Positions 15,977-26,949 of a DNA stretch of 52,322 nt are shown piece by piece (the first letter of the stretch is position 1; each line of letters opens with the position of its first letter). The position numbers and the translations under genes are program-made. Source of the DNA: Streptomyces aurantiacus (GTDB lineage Bacteria; Actinomycetota; Actinomycetes; Streptomycetales; Streptomycetaceae); the NCBI RefSeq assembly GCF_001418335.1, contig NZ_LIPP01000033.1, forward strand, positions 1 through 52,322, read 5' to 3'. The notes under the pieces were generated by a model, which was given only the letters and a program-made list of their open reading frames with translations, had not been told where the DNA came from and ran no database searches.

Positions 15977-16203
15977 GCTTCCGTCCCGGTCCTGTCGAAG
16001 GTTTCCGCGACACGGGCAGCGACGCGAGTGGGCCAACGCTATATCGCGATACGGATTCCCGCTGGACCCGGTCGCGGAGAGGCCATGGGCAGCGCAGACG
16101 CACGGCATGCGGCACCCATCATGCCGAGGCTCTGCCGCAACAACAACCGCATGCCGTGGGCCGGTTGGCATCCTGAGCCTGCGGAGGAGCGAGGGCCGGT
16201 CGC

Positions 16204-17022
16204 ATGCTGTTCCGTCCCGGAACCGACTTCGGCGACGGGGCCGTCCAGCTCCTGGACCGCGACACGGCCCGGCCCTCGATCGAGAAGGTCTACGACCGGG
16301 TCCGGACCGTCTCGGTCGCCTGGCCCGACCGTGCCGAACGCTTCTGGAACAACCGACTGGACGACGCCCCGCAGGCGCGCGGCGGCGCGACATCGCTGCG
16401 CCATGCCGTGCATCGCGCCCCGGACGGAGACATCACCGGGTACGCGCTCTACCGCATCAACGACGCGCGGGACCCCCTGGGCAATGACACGAGCGCGGTG
16501 CGCGTCGTCGAGCTGGCAGCCGCGACCCGGCAGGCGTACGCCTCTCTGTGGCGCTTCCTCGCCGGGATCGACCTGGTGCCGTGGATCGAGTACGAGGCCG
16601 CTGTGGACGAGCCGTTGCCGCACCTGCTGACCGAACCGCGGGCGGTACGTTCGACCGTGGTCGACCGACTGTGGGTACGACTGGTCGATGTCGACCGGGC
16701 CCTGGCCAGCCGCCGCTACTCCGCGCCGCTGGACGTGGTCCTGAACGTCGAGGACGACTTCTGCCCCTGGAACACCGGACGTTACCGGCTGCAGACCGAA
16801 GGAGACGCAGTCGACTGCGAGCGTACGAACGCCCCCGCCGACCTCCAGCTCACCGCAGCCGAGCTGGCAGCGGCCTGACTCGGCGGCACCACACTCGCCT
16901 CCCTCGCGGCCGCTGGCCTGGTCCACGAACTGCGGCCCGGCGCGCTGGCCCGCACCACGCGCGCTTTCCGCACCGACCGCGAGCCCTTCTACCCCGGCGG
17001 CTGGGCATTCCCCGCCTACTGA
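16204..17022 (+). pseudogene. Eis-like GNAT acetyltransferase, 5'-truncated and interrupted by TGA
   Basis: The frame reads as the middle and C-terminal parts of an Eis-type acetyltransferase: DGAVQLLDRDTARPSIEKVY, then WIEYEAAVDEPLPHLLTEPR and the sterol-carrier-like end. An in-frame TGA at 16876-16878 interrupts it, and the same frame then continues with the expected LGGTTLASLAAAGLVHELRPG to a stop at 17022. The roughly 150-residue N-terminal acetyl-CoA-binding domain is absent upstream. Both losses point to a decayed gene. A sequencing error could explain the TGA but not the missing start. Confidence 0.75.
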
Positions 17023-17117
17023 CCACACCCCGCAGGCGTCCAAGAAGTCCAGGCCAAAGGTGCTGAGCGCGGAGATCGCCCTCCGCTGACATGCGCTGCT
17101 GCTCCCGCAGGACCGTT

Positions 17118-17123
17118 TATGAT
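17118..17123 (+). promoter_or_regulatory. -10 box of a leaderless promoter
   Basis: TATGAT ends 6 nt before GTG 17130, placing the transcription start at or next to the start codon. No good -35 element at normal spacing was found. Confidence 0.5.
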
Positions 17124-17129
17124 TTGGGC

Positions 17130-17507
17130 GTGTCATCCCTCGGTGCCGGTCCGGATCCGCGTGCCGGCGACGTGCCTGATCGGCGGATGCCTTTCGGGGT
17201 GGACCGGGTGATCATGTGGTTGTCGTTGTGGTGGATGGCTGGTCCCCTCATCTTCTGCACTCCGGCGATCGTCCGTGCCATGGGCTTTCCCTGGGTGATG
17301 GAGGAGTTCGGCAGCGTCTTTTGGTGGGCCGCTCCGACTGGCGCGATGGTCGCGCCGATCACGGGGCTCGTGGTGGCGCACAACGGACGTCGACGGAAGG
17401 CCCTCGGACGCTTCATCGTCATGACGACGCTGTCCAGCGCGCTGATCCTCACCTACTGGGTCTTCGGCGTACTGCTCGCCGAATGTCCTGATGGCTATCA
17501 CTGCTAG
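17130..17507 (+). CDS. Small membrane protein, leaderless
   Basis: It encodes 125 aa from GTG 17130, chosen because TATGAT (17118-17123) lies exactly 6 nt upstream, the geometry of a leaderless promoter. Three hydrophobic segments are visible: VIMWLSLWWMAGPLIFCTPA, FWWAAPTGAMVAPITGLVVA and FIVMTTLSSALILTYWVFGV. Charged Arg/Lys lie between the second and third (HNGRRRKALGR). No family is recognised. It sits between two decaying genes. Confidence 0.6.
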   Translation: MSSLGAGPDPRAGDVPDRRMPFGVDRVIMWLSLWWMAGPLIFCTPAIVRAMGFPWVMEEFGSVFWWAAPTGAMVAPITGLVVAHNGRRRKALGRFIVMTTLSSALILTYWVFGVLLAECPDGYHC

Positions 17508-17580
17508 GCCGCCTGGCCGTGCTCGTCCATCAGTTCCGCCCAGTGCCCGCCGTAAGGCACCCCGAAAGGCTCGAAACTCC

Positions 17581-18321
17581 ATGCGCTTCACCGCTGAGGC
17601 ATTGTCTGACGGCGTCCGCGAACAGCTTTTTACCCTCGGTGACGTTCCCGGTGTGCTGTGGACGCCGGAGGATGCCGCCGGGACTCGTCCCCTGATTTTG
17701 ATGGAACACGGTGGCGGCCAGCACAAGAAGGCCCCTGGCATCGTGTCTCGTGCGCGCCGATTCGTGGCCGAGTGTCAGTTCGCGGTCGCGGCCGTCGACG
17801 TGCCAGGCCATGGCGACCGGCCGAAGGATGAGAAGTGCGACAGGATCGCGACCGAGAACCAGGCCCGTGTGGAGGCAGGAGAAGAACTGGCTCCGCTGAT
17901 CGCCGGTTTCCAGGCGCTTGTAGCTCGTCAGACCGTCCCGGAATAGCGGGCGGTCCTGGACGCGGTCCAGGAACTCGACCACGTCGGTACTGGCCCGGTG
18001 GGCTATTGGGGCGTGTCGTTGGGTTGCGGACTCGGCGTTCCGTTCGTTGCCGCCGAACCCCGGGTCCGCGCTGCGGTGCTGGGCCTGGGCGGGGCGTTGG
18101 CAACGGCCGAGGTTGCCGCGCGGATCACCGTCCCGGTGGAGTTCCTGGTGCAGTGGGACGATGAGCGGGTGCCCCGGACCCAGAGCTTGGCGCTGTTCGA
18201 CGCCTTGGCCTCAGCCGAGAAGACGCTGCACGCCAACCCCGGCAAGCACGGGGAGATCCCTGCATTCGAACTGGACAGCACGCTACGGTTCTTCGCCCGG
18301 CATCTCGACAGGAGGATGTGA
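17581..18321 (+). pseudogene. Alpha/beta hydrolase split by an in-frame TAG
   Basis: The frame runs from ATG 17581 for 121 codons (MRFTAEALSDGVREQLFTLG, LILMEHGGGQHKKAP, VDVPGHGDRP), then meets TAG at 17944-17946. It continues without shift to 18321 and contains the nucleophile elbow GYWGVSLGCGLG (GxSxG), a substrate-pocket strand and a C-terminal His region (PGKHGEIPAF). Together they make one dienelactone-hydrolase-like protein of about 245 residues. The first half alone lacks the catalytic Ser and His, so it should be inactive unless the stop is read through. The nearby acetyltransferase is also interrupted, which supports regional decay. Confidence 0.75.
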
Positions 18322-18322
18322 T

Positions 18323-18343
18323 CGGGCCGGTGGTTTCGGCCCG
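18323..18343. terminator. Short hairpin after the split hydrolase
   Basis: A 7-bp perfect stem CGGGCCG/CGGCCCG with loop GTGGTTT begins 2 bp after the hydrolase stop. There is no T-run, so strength is uncertain. Confidence 0.35.
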
Positions 18344-18451
18344 GTGAGGCGGACTTCGAGGGTAGCGACGCGTCGGTCCTGGAAGCGGAGAGCGGATCGG
18401 GCGGTCCGGGGCGCTTCCGCGGTGTCGATTCTCCGTGCGTGGGCCCGCACC

Positions 18452-19039
18452 TCACGCAGCCGTGGCCCTCCGCGTCCTCGTCTCGCGCACCCCGCGCAGC
18501 GCGCCCGACCAGGCGGTCACCTGGTCGAGCATGCCGTGGACCGCGGTGTCCAGGCCGTCCTGGGGGAGGAACGTGCCCGTGTGGAACGAGGGGAGCGTCG
18601 AGATGGTGGGCTGGGTGCGGACCGTGGCCACCTGCAGTTCGGCGAGGACGAGGCGCAGTGCCTCGGCGGCCCGGACCCCGGCGGCCCATCCGCCGTAGCT
18701 GATGATCCCGGCGGCCTTGTCGTTCCACTCCCGGTAGACGTAGTCCAGGGCGTTCTTCAGCGCTCCGGGGAACGAGTGGTTGTACTCGGGGACGAGGAAG
18801 ACGAAACCGTCGAAGCTGTCGACGAGTTCGCCCCAGGCGCGGGTGTGGTCGTGCTGGTACTGCTGGAGATTCGGGTTGCCCGGCTCGTCGAGGTTGCCGA
18901 GGCGATGGTCGGCGATGTCGACGAGTTCGTAGTCGGCGCCGCCGTGGGCACGGGCGGCCTCCAGCGCCCAGGCGGCGATCTGGTCGCCGCGGCGACCGGG
19001 GCGGGTGCTTCCGAGGACGAGCGCGATGCGGAGCGGCAT
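18452..19039 (-). CDS. NADPH-dependent FMN reductase (flavodoxin-like)
   Basis: It encodes 195 aa. The flavin phosphate loop is at the N-terminus (ALVLGSTRPGRRGDQIA), and LVPEYNHSFPGALKNALDYV matches the family's flavin-binding segment. Such enzymes reduce FMN, quinones or azo compounds with NADPH in the cytoplasm. The ATG is preceded by GGAAGGAAG. It is divergent from a MarR gene across 88 bp holding two matching operators, so it is very likely the MarR target and induced by its substrate or by oxidative or phenolic stress. Confidence 0.9.
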   Translation of the reverse strand: MPLRIALVLGSTRPGRRGDQIAAWALEAARAHGGADYELVDIADHRLGNLDEPGNPNLQQYQHDHTRAWGELVDSFDGFVFLVPEYNHSFPGALKNALDYVYREWNDKAAGIISYGGWAAGVRAAEALRLVLAELQVATVRTQPTISTLPSFHTGTFLPQDGLDTAVHGMLDQVTAWSGALRGVRETRTRRATAA

Positions 19040-19055
19040 GGTCTTCCTTCCGGTG

Positions 19056-19102
19056 GAGTTGTCACGTCAACTCTAGGTCGGAGGGTGTTGATGTGACAAC
19101 TC
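19056..19102. promoter_or_regulatory. Double MarR operator between divergent genes
   Basis: GAGTTGTCACGTCAAC (19056-19071) and GTTGATGTGACAACTC (19087-19102) are inverted copies at 15 of 16 positions. Each also contains a GTTG-N6-CAAC palindrome, so the region presents two sites 29 bp apart centre to centre. They lie between the start codons of the reductase and regulator and overlap the likely promoter of the latter (TATTCT at 19115-19120). Confidence 0.75.
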
Positions 19103-19127
19103 CGCTGGTCCCGGTATTCTCGACGGC

Positions 19128-19616
19128 ATGACGGAGCCTCGATCGCTGGAACCCGACGAGTGGGAGTTCTGGGACACCTGGATGCGCGCGCAGCGCCTGC
19201 TCGCCAGGGAGCTGGAGCGCGGTCTGCAGCGTGACTGCGCCGTCTCGAAGGCCGAGTTCAGCGTGCTGGTGACGCTGTGGAGGGCTGCCGGTCCCGAGAT
19301 GCGCGTCGGTGAGCTCTCCGAGTCGCTCGACTGGGACAAGAGCCGCGTCTCACATCAGCTGACACGCATGGAGAACCGCGGCTTCGTCAAGCGCACCCAG
19401 TACGGGGCCGACGGCCGCCGCGCGGGGATCGGGCTGACCGCCGAGGGCCGCCGCGCCGCGCAGAGTGCACTCCTCGTGCACGCCGGGAACATCCGCCGCC
19501 ACTTCCTCGACTCGCTCACTCCTGAGCAGGCGTCGGTCATCCGGGCGTGGAGCGAGCAGGCGGTCGACGGACTTGCGTCGCGTCGCGGCGAGGGCGTCGG
19601 CGACGGTGCGTCCTAG
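19128..19616 (+). CDS. MarR-family transcriptional regulator
   Basis: It encodes 162 aa. The winged helix-turn-helix is plain: KAEFSVLVTLWRAAG, MRVGELSESLDWDKSRVSHQ, then the wing DGRRAGIGLTAEGRRA. It probably represses itself and the divergent FMN reductase through the two operators in the shared promoter region. The ATG at 19128 has no Shine-Dalgarno site but lies 7 nt after TATTCT, so the transcript is probably leaderless. Confidence 0.92.
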   Translation: MTEPRSLEPDEWEFWDTWMRAQRLLARELERGLQRDCAVSKAEFSVLVTLWRAAGPEMRVGELSESLDWDKSRVSHQLTRMENRGFVKRTQYGADGRRAGIGLTAEGRRAAQSALLVHAGNIRRHFLDSLTPEQASVIRAWSEQAVDGLASRRGEGVGDGAS

Positions 19617-19852
19617 TTTGCGCGAGGGCTGAGCGGCCACCCGGTCCGGAGTGTCCATCGATGTACTGCCGAGACATCCGCCGACGTCCTGCCGACGTGC
19701 TGCACATCGAGTGGCTCGGCCCCGGCCCGGTTCCGGCTCGGTTCCGGCCCGGCTCCGGATCGCTCCGGCCTCCTGGATGAGGGCTGCGCCAGGCAAGTGG
19801 AGGCATTGCAGCACCCTCCGGGCATGACCGTCCGCCGGTCATGTACTAGAGT

Positions 19853-19870
19853 TATCTCGACATCGAGATA
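19853..19870. promoter_or_regulatory. 18-bp palindrome upstream of aconitase (TamR/UrtR-type candidate)
   Basis: TATCTCGACATCGAGATA has perfect 8-base arms around CA. From memory, S. coelicolor TamR, a MarR-family protein responding to trans-aconitate and citrate-type ligands, binds palindromes of this kind near tam and the aconitase gene. The site is about 140 bp before the start codon. Confidence 0.55.
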
Positions 19871-19922
19871 TCTGCCGAGGCGTGCCGCAGCCGCCCGGAC
19901 CGGTAAGGGTTGTAAGGGTTAC

Positions 19923-19941
19923 CTAACTTAGCCTGACCTTA
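19923..19941. promoter_or_regulatory. Iron-box-like site upstream of aconitase
   Basis: CTAACTTAGCCTGACCTTA agrees with the DtxR/IdeR/DmdR consensus (TTAGGTTAGSCTAACCTAA) at about 14 of 19 positions. An iron-dependent control site fits an iron-sulfur enzyme. The match was scored by eye. Confidence 0.45.
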
Positions 19942-19993
19942 GCGGATCGGCCAAGAGGGTATGGCGGCAGGATGCGGTGGTACGCGCACATGA

Positions 19994-22726
<2,733 letters not shown>

Positions 22727-22775
22727 GCCGAACCGGCCGAACGGCCGGTCGAGCAGGCGGTACCGCACGGCAGTT

Positions 22776-22810
22776 GAGGGGCCGCATTCCCGAAGGGGGT
22801 GCGGCCCCTC
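22776..22810 (+). terminator. Terminator of acnA
   Basis: Perfect 11-bp stem GAGGGGCCGCA/TGCGGCCCCTC with a 13-nt loop, 50 bp after the stop codon. No T-run follows, as is common in this genus. Confidence 0.7.
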
Positions 22811-22921
22811 GCCGTTCGCCCCGCCGTTCCTCTGCCGTTCCCCTTGCCGTTCATTTCAGGACATGGCCCGGACCCAGGCGGAACACAGGGTTCTGCCAGG
22901 TGCGAGCGACACCATCGCCCC

Positions 22922-23704
22922 ATGCCTGGCACCCGAAGCGAGCCCGTCCGCGTGCTGATCGTCGACGACGAACCCGGCCTCACCGAGCTGCTCTCCGTGG
23001 CCGTCACGGAGGCCGGCTGGCGGCCCTACCCGGTCGCGGACGGTCAGTCCGCGCTGCGCGTCGCACGCGCCCGCGCCCCGCACGCCGTCGTCCTCGACGG
23101 CATGCTGCCCGACCTGGACGGCATCCAGGTACTGCGCCGGCTGCGGTACGAGAACCCCAGGCTGCCCGTCCTCATGCTCACCGCGCGCGACGCCCTGGAA
23201 CACCGCATCGACGGCCTCGCCTCCGGCGCCGACGACTACGTCACGAAGCCCTTCTCCCTGGAGGAGGTCGTGCTGCGGCTGCGCGGGCTGCTGCGGCGGT
23301 CGGGCGCCGAGGACGCCAGGTCCGGAGCCGGACCCGGTTCCCGGTCCGGTTCCCGGTCCGGGTCCGGGGCCGGGTCCGGGTCCGGGTCCGACGGAACGGT
23401 ACGGGTCCTCGGAGAACTGGTCCTGGCCGAGGAGACCCGCGAGGTGCACCGCGACGGCAGCCAAGTCCAGCTCACCGCCAAGGAGTTCGACCTGCTCAGC
23501 CTGCTGCTGAGCCACCCGCGCCAGGTGCTGAGCAAGACACAGATCCTCGACCACGTGTGGAGCAGCTGCTTCGACGGCGGCGGCAACCTCGTCGAGGTCT
23601 ACATCTCCAGCCTCCGCCGGAAGATCGACAAGGGGCGGACGCCGATGATCCACACCGTGCGGGGCGTCGGCTACGCCATCAGACCGCCGGAGGAGGGCAG
23701 ATGA
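22922..23704 (+). CDS. OmpR-type response regulator
   Basis: It encodes 260 aa. The receiver domain has the acidic pair (LIVDDEP), phospho-acceptor Asp59 in VVLDGMLPD, and the Lys in YVTKPFS. A Gly/Ser/Arg-rich linker follows (about residues 137-159, encoded by CGGGTC-type hexamer repeats), then a winged-helix DNA-binding domain (LTAKEFDLLSLLLSHPRQVL, VYISSLRRKID, TVRGVGYAI). It is the first gene of a three-gene operon: its stop overlaps the kinase start by ATGA. The linker is longer and simpler than usual and should vary between strains. It probably regulates its own operon. Confidence 0.93.
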   Translation: MPGTRSEPVRVLIVDDEPGLTELLSVAVTEAGWRPYPVADGQSALRVARARAPHAVVLDGMLPDLDGIQVLRRLRYENPRLPVLMLTARDALEHRIDGLASGADDYVTKPFSLEEVVLRLRGLLRRSGAEDARSGAGPGSRSGSRSGSGAGSGSGSDGTVRVLGELVLAEETREVHRDGSQVQLTAKEFDLLSLLLSHPRQVLSKTQILDHVWSSCFDGGGNLVEVYISSLRRKIDKGRTPMIHTVRGVGYAIRPPEEGR

Positions 23705-25296
23705 GGCCGCGGCTGCCGGATCGCCGCTCACTCCGTACCCGCCTGCTGCTCTACATCGGCGTGACCCTGGTCGTCGTATGCGCCGCGATGGCGCTCACCA
23801 CCGTCCTCGCCCAACGCGCCTATCTGCTGGGCAATCTGGACCAGCGCGTCACCGACGCCGCCGAGCGCAGCCAGGGCGGGCTGCAGCGCCGGACGGGCGA
23901 CGCCACGGACCTCGGGTTCCTGAACGAACGCGGCCACGCCGTCGGCACCCTCGCCGCCCGCCTCGGCGACGACGGGGACGTCGTCGCGGCCGAGGTCGTC
24001 ACCGAGGACGGTCCGCGGCAGACCCTCACCGCGGCCCAGCGCACCGCCCTCGAAGGCATCGCCACCGACGGCTCCCCGCACACCCGTACGATCCCCGGTC
24101 TCGGCACCTACCGCGTGACCGCCCTCGACGGCGACGGCGTCCCCGTCCTCACCGGGCTCCCGATGGACGACGTACAGGACGTGATCGGCGGCCTGGTCCT
24201 GGTCGAGGCCGTCGCGGCGGGCGTCGGTCTCGCCGCCGCGGGCTGTGTCTGCGCCGTGGTGATACGCCGTCAGCTGCGGCCCCTCGGCCGGGTGGCCGCC
24301 ACCGCCGTCGAGGTCTCCCGCGTCCCGCTGGGCCGGGGCGCGGTCACCGGCCTCACCCGGGTACGCGACCGCGACACCCACCCCGGGAGCGAGGCCGGGC
24401 AGGTCGGCGCCGCGCTCAACCGCATGATCGACCACGTCGAGTCGTCGCTCGCCGAGCGTCAGCGCAGCGAGGAACGCATGCGCCGCTTCCTCGCGGACGC
24501 CAGCCACGAACTCCGTACGCCGCTCGCGTCCATCGCCGGATACGCCGAACTCATGAACCGCGGCACCCAGCGGATCGAGCCGGCCCTGGCCTGGCGGCGG
24601 GTCTCCGCCGAGTCGGCGCGTATGACGGGCCTCGTGGAGGACCTGCTGCTGCTCGCCAGGCTCGACGAGGGGCGTCCGCTGCGGGCCGCCGAGGTCGACC
24701 TCGCGGCGCTGGTCGCCGAGGCCGTGTGGGACGCGCGGGCGGCGGGAGGCGGCCACGACTGGCAACTGGCGCTGCTCCTCGACACCCCCGCGCTCGTCCT
24801 CGGCGACGAGGCCCGCCTCCACCAGGTGGTGGCCAACCTGCTGGCCAACGCGCGGGTGCACACACCTGTGGGCACGACCGTCGTCGCCTCGGTGGAGGCC
24901 ACGGAGGCCCACTGTGTCGTCCGCGTCCGCGACGACGGCCCCGGCATCCCGCCGCACCTGCTGCCCGCCGTCTTCGAGCGCTTCACGCGCGGCGACGTCT
25001 CCCGTTCCCGGAGCGGCCCCGCCGAGGGCGGCTCGGGGCTCGGCCTCGCCATCGTCGCGGCCATCACGGCGGCACACGGCGGCCGCATCGACGTCGAGAG
25101 CGAGCCGGGGCGCACGGAGTTCACGCTGACGCTGCCGCCGCCCACGGATGCGCCGTCGGTGACGCGAGGCGCGGGGCCGGAGTCCACCGCCCCGACCCAC
25201 AACTTCAGGTGGGACTCAGGTCGGCGCCCCACAGTCGTCTCGCGCGGCCGTCCGCAAGGGACCGGCCCACGGCCAAGAGGGAGCCAGCCACGATGA
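23701..25296 (+). CDS. Membrane sensor histidine kinase
   Basis: It encodes 531 aa. TM1 spans about residues 13-35 (LLLYIGVTLVVVCAAMALTT), then comes an extracytoplasmic sensor of about 125 residues, and TM2 (VLVEAVAAGVGLAAAGCVCA) leads to HAMP. The H-box SHELRTPLASIAGYAEL contains phospho-acceptor His269. ATP-binding N, G1 and G2 boxes are NLLANARVH, DDGPGIP and GSGLGLAI. It should phosphorylate the regulator encoded just upstream. Translation is coupled on both sides by ATGA overlaps. The sensor domain matches nothing I recognise. The DUF3500 gene downstream may encode a ligand-binding accessory or the output of the system. Confidence 0.93.
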   Translation: MRPRLPDRRSLRTRLLLYIGVTLVVVCAAMALTTVLAQRAYLLGNLDQRVTDAAERSQGGLQRRTGDATDLGFLNERGHAVGTLAARLGDDGDVVAAEVVTEDGPRQTLTAAQRTALEGIATDGSPHTRTIPGLGTYRVTALDGDGVPVLTGLPMDDVQDVIGGLVLVEAVAAGVGLAAAGCVCAVVIRRQLRPLGRVAATAVEVSRVPLGRGAVTGLTRVRDRDTHPGSEAGQVGAALNRMIDHVESSLAERQRSEERMRRFLADASHELRTPLASIAGYAELMNRGTQRIEPALAWRRVSAESARMTGLVEDLLLLARLDEGRPLRAAEVDLAALVAEAVWDARAAGGGHDWQLALLLDTPALVLGDEARLHQVVANLLANARVHTPVGTTVVASVEATEAHCVVRVRDDGPGIPPHLLPAVFERFTRGDVSRSRSGPAEGGSGLGLAIVAAITAAHGGRIDVESEPGRTEFTLTLPPPTDAPSVTRGAGPESTAPTHNFRWDSGRRPTVVSRGRPQGTGPRPRGSQPR

Positions 25297-26690
25297 CCGA
25301 GCTCGACACGGGAGACACCGGAGCCACCGGAGCCACCGGAGCCACCGGAGACACCGGAGAACCCACGCCCCAGCAACCGCAGACCGGCCGGCACGCCCAC
25401 GTCGGTCGCCGGAACTTCATGCGCAAGGTCTTCTTCGCCAGCGGCGCCACGGCCGTCGCGACGATGGGCGGGGCCGGCGCCTGGGCCGCCCTCGCCGCCG
25501 ATGACACCACCGCCGACGGCACCGGCACCACCGCGTCGGCCGACCCGAGCGCCGTTCCGAGCGGAGCTCCGAGCGGCGGCCCCGGCGGCGGCACCGGAGG
25601 CCCCGGCAACCAGTCCATCACCGAGGACTTCCTCGGTCTGACCACCGACGGCAAGAAGATCGACGACCTGTTCACGATCCACTCCGAGGGCGTCGCGACC
25701 GCTCCGGTGATCGCCGCGGCGAACGCCTTCCTGGCCGGGCTGAGCGCCACGCAGAAGTCGTCGACGCAGTTCACCGTCCACTCCACCGAGTGGCGGCTGT
25801 GGAGCAACGTCGACGCGTACGACCGTCAGGGCGTGTCGATCGCCGACCTGTCGGACGCGCAACAGGCCCTCGGCAAAGCCCTGTTGAAGTCGGCGCTCAG
25901 CGCCGAGGGGCTGGAGACCACGGAGCGGATCCGCAGGATCAACCAGGCCGCGGGCGAGGCGATCGACAACACGGACGCCTTCAACGAAGAGGCCTTCTAC
26001 TACACGGTGATGGGCACGCCGTCCGCCACCGAGCCCTGGGGCTTCCAGTTCGACGGGCACCACCTGGTCATCAACTACTTCGTCCTCGGCGACCAGATCG
26101 TCATGAGCCCCTGCTTCTGGGGCTCGGAGCCGACCGAGATCGAGATCGACGGCACGACCGTCTCCGTGTGCAAGGAGGAGGTGAAGGCGAGCCTCGCCTT
26201 CATCAACTCCCTCACCGAGGCCCAGCGGAAGGTCGCGGTCGAGTCCACGACCAAGTCGAACGAGTCGATGAAGGCAGGCGCCTTCTCCGACAACGCGGTC
26301 CAGGAGTACACCGGCATCCGAGGCAACACCCTCACCGGCGCCCAGAAGCTCAAGCTCCTCGGCATCGTCGAGGCCTTCGCGGGCCGCGCCAAGGCCGACG
26401 TCGCCAAGGCCCGACTTGCCGAGGTCCGGGGGCACTTGAACGACACGTACGTCACCTGGGCGGGCGGCATCGAGGACGACTCCGCCTTCTACGTCCGGGT
26501 GCACAGCCCGGTCGTGTGGGTCGAGGTGGACTGCCAGGCCCCCGGTCCGCTGGCCGGCGCGTACGGCGCCTCGCAGGGCAGCGGAGCGACCCAGATGCAC
26601 GTCCATTCCATCATCCGCACGCCGAACGGCAACGACTACGGGAAGGAGCTCCTGCGACAGCACTACCTGACGTCACCTCACCACCGGTGA
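25293..26690 (+). CDS. Tat-exported DUF3500 protein with collagen-like N-terminus
   Basis: It encodes 465 aa from ATG 25293, overlapping the kinase stop by ATGA, with GAGGGA upstream. Residues 1-23 are a Gly-Ala-Thr/Gly-Asp-Thr tandem run encoded by 9-bp repeats (25307-25351). A twin-arginine signal follows (GRRNFMRKVFFASGATAVATM), then a Ser/Pro/Gly linker. The rest is DUF3500 (TTDGKKIDDLFTIHSEGV, EPWGFQFDGHHLVINYFVLG, MHVHSIIRTPNGNDYG). His residues in GHHL and VHSI are candidate metal or active-site ligands. The molecular function of DUF3500 is not known to me. Export after folding suggests a bound cofactor. Cotranscription with a two-component system is the useful clue. Confidence 0.85.
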   Translation: MTELDTGDTGATGATGATGDTGEPTPQQPQTGRHAHVGRRNFMRKVFFASGATAVATMGGAGAWAALAADDTTADGTGTTASADPSAVPSGAPSGGPGGGTGGPGNQSITEDFLGLTTDGKKIDDLFTIHSEGVATAPVIAAANAFLAGLSATQKSSTQFTVHSTEWRLWSNVDAYDRQGVSIADLSDAQQALGKALLKSALSAEGLETTERIRRINQAAGEAIDNTDAFNEEAFYYTVMGTPSATEPWGFQFDGHHLVINYFVLGDQIVMSPCFWGSEPTEIEIDGTTVSVCKEEVKASLAFINSLTEAQRKVAVESTTKSNESMKAGAFSDNAVQEYTGIRGNTLTGAQKLKLLGIVEAFAGRAKADVAKARLAEVRGHLNDTYVTWAGGIEDDSAFYVRVHSPVVWVEVDCQAPGPLAGAYGASQGSGATQMHVHSIIRTPNGNDYGKELLRQHYLTSPHHR

Positions 26691-26720
26691 CACGAACGCG
26701 ACGTGACGTTCCCCGTCACA

Positions 26721-26754
26721 GCGAGGGCCGCGCCCGCCCGGGGGCGGCCCTCGC
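26721..26754 (+). terminator. Terminator of the two-component/DUF3500 operon
   Basis: An 11-bp perfect stem GCGAGGGCCGC/GCGGCCCTCGC lies 31 bp after the stop codon. Confidence 0.65.
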
Positions 26755-26764
26755 GCGTCAGCCG

Positions 26765-26793
26765 TTTACAGGCGTACCGGTCCGCGCTAGCTT
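26765..26793 (+). promoter_or_regulatory. Promoter of the LPMO gene
   Basis: TTTACA (26765-26770) and TAGCTT (26788-26793) are separated by 17 bp, placing transcription start near 26800, just before the CebR box. Confidence 0.5.
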
Positions 26794-26808
26794 CGACAGC
26801 ACGTGAGG

Positions 26809-26822
26809 TGGGAGCGCTCCCA
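26809..26822. promoter_or_regulatory. CebR box upstream of the LPMO gene
   Basis: TGGGAGCGCTCCCA is a perfect 14-of-14 match to the published CebR operator, bound by the cellobiose-responsive LacI-family repressor of cellulose use. It lies immediately downstream of the predicted transcription start, where bound repressor would block elongation. Confidence 0.85.
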
Positions 26823-26845
26823 CTCCAGGTGGACCGGAACCCGCC

Positions 26846-26859
26846 CGGGACCGCTCCCA
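26846..26859. promoter_or_regulatory. Second, weaker CebR-like site
   Basis: CGGGACCGCTCCCA matches the CebR box at 12 of 14 positions, 37 bp downstream of the perfect box. It may support looping or cooperative binding. Confidence 0.4.
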
Positions 26860-26949
26860 CCTCGCGCATCCGCACAGACATTCGTACAGACATCCGTACA
26901 CGCACCCGACCCCACACGGCCTGTGGACGAAGGGACGGACACACCTGTC

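Noticed and set aside
23329..23396. Hexamer CGGGTC-type repeat as a possible recombination or binding site
   Set aside because: It lies in frame inside the response regulator and encodes a Gly/Ser/Arg linker, so a coding explanation is enough.
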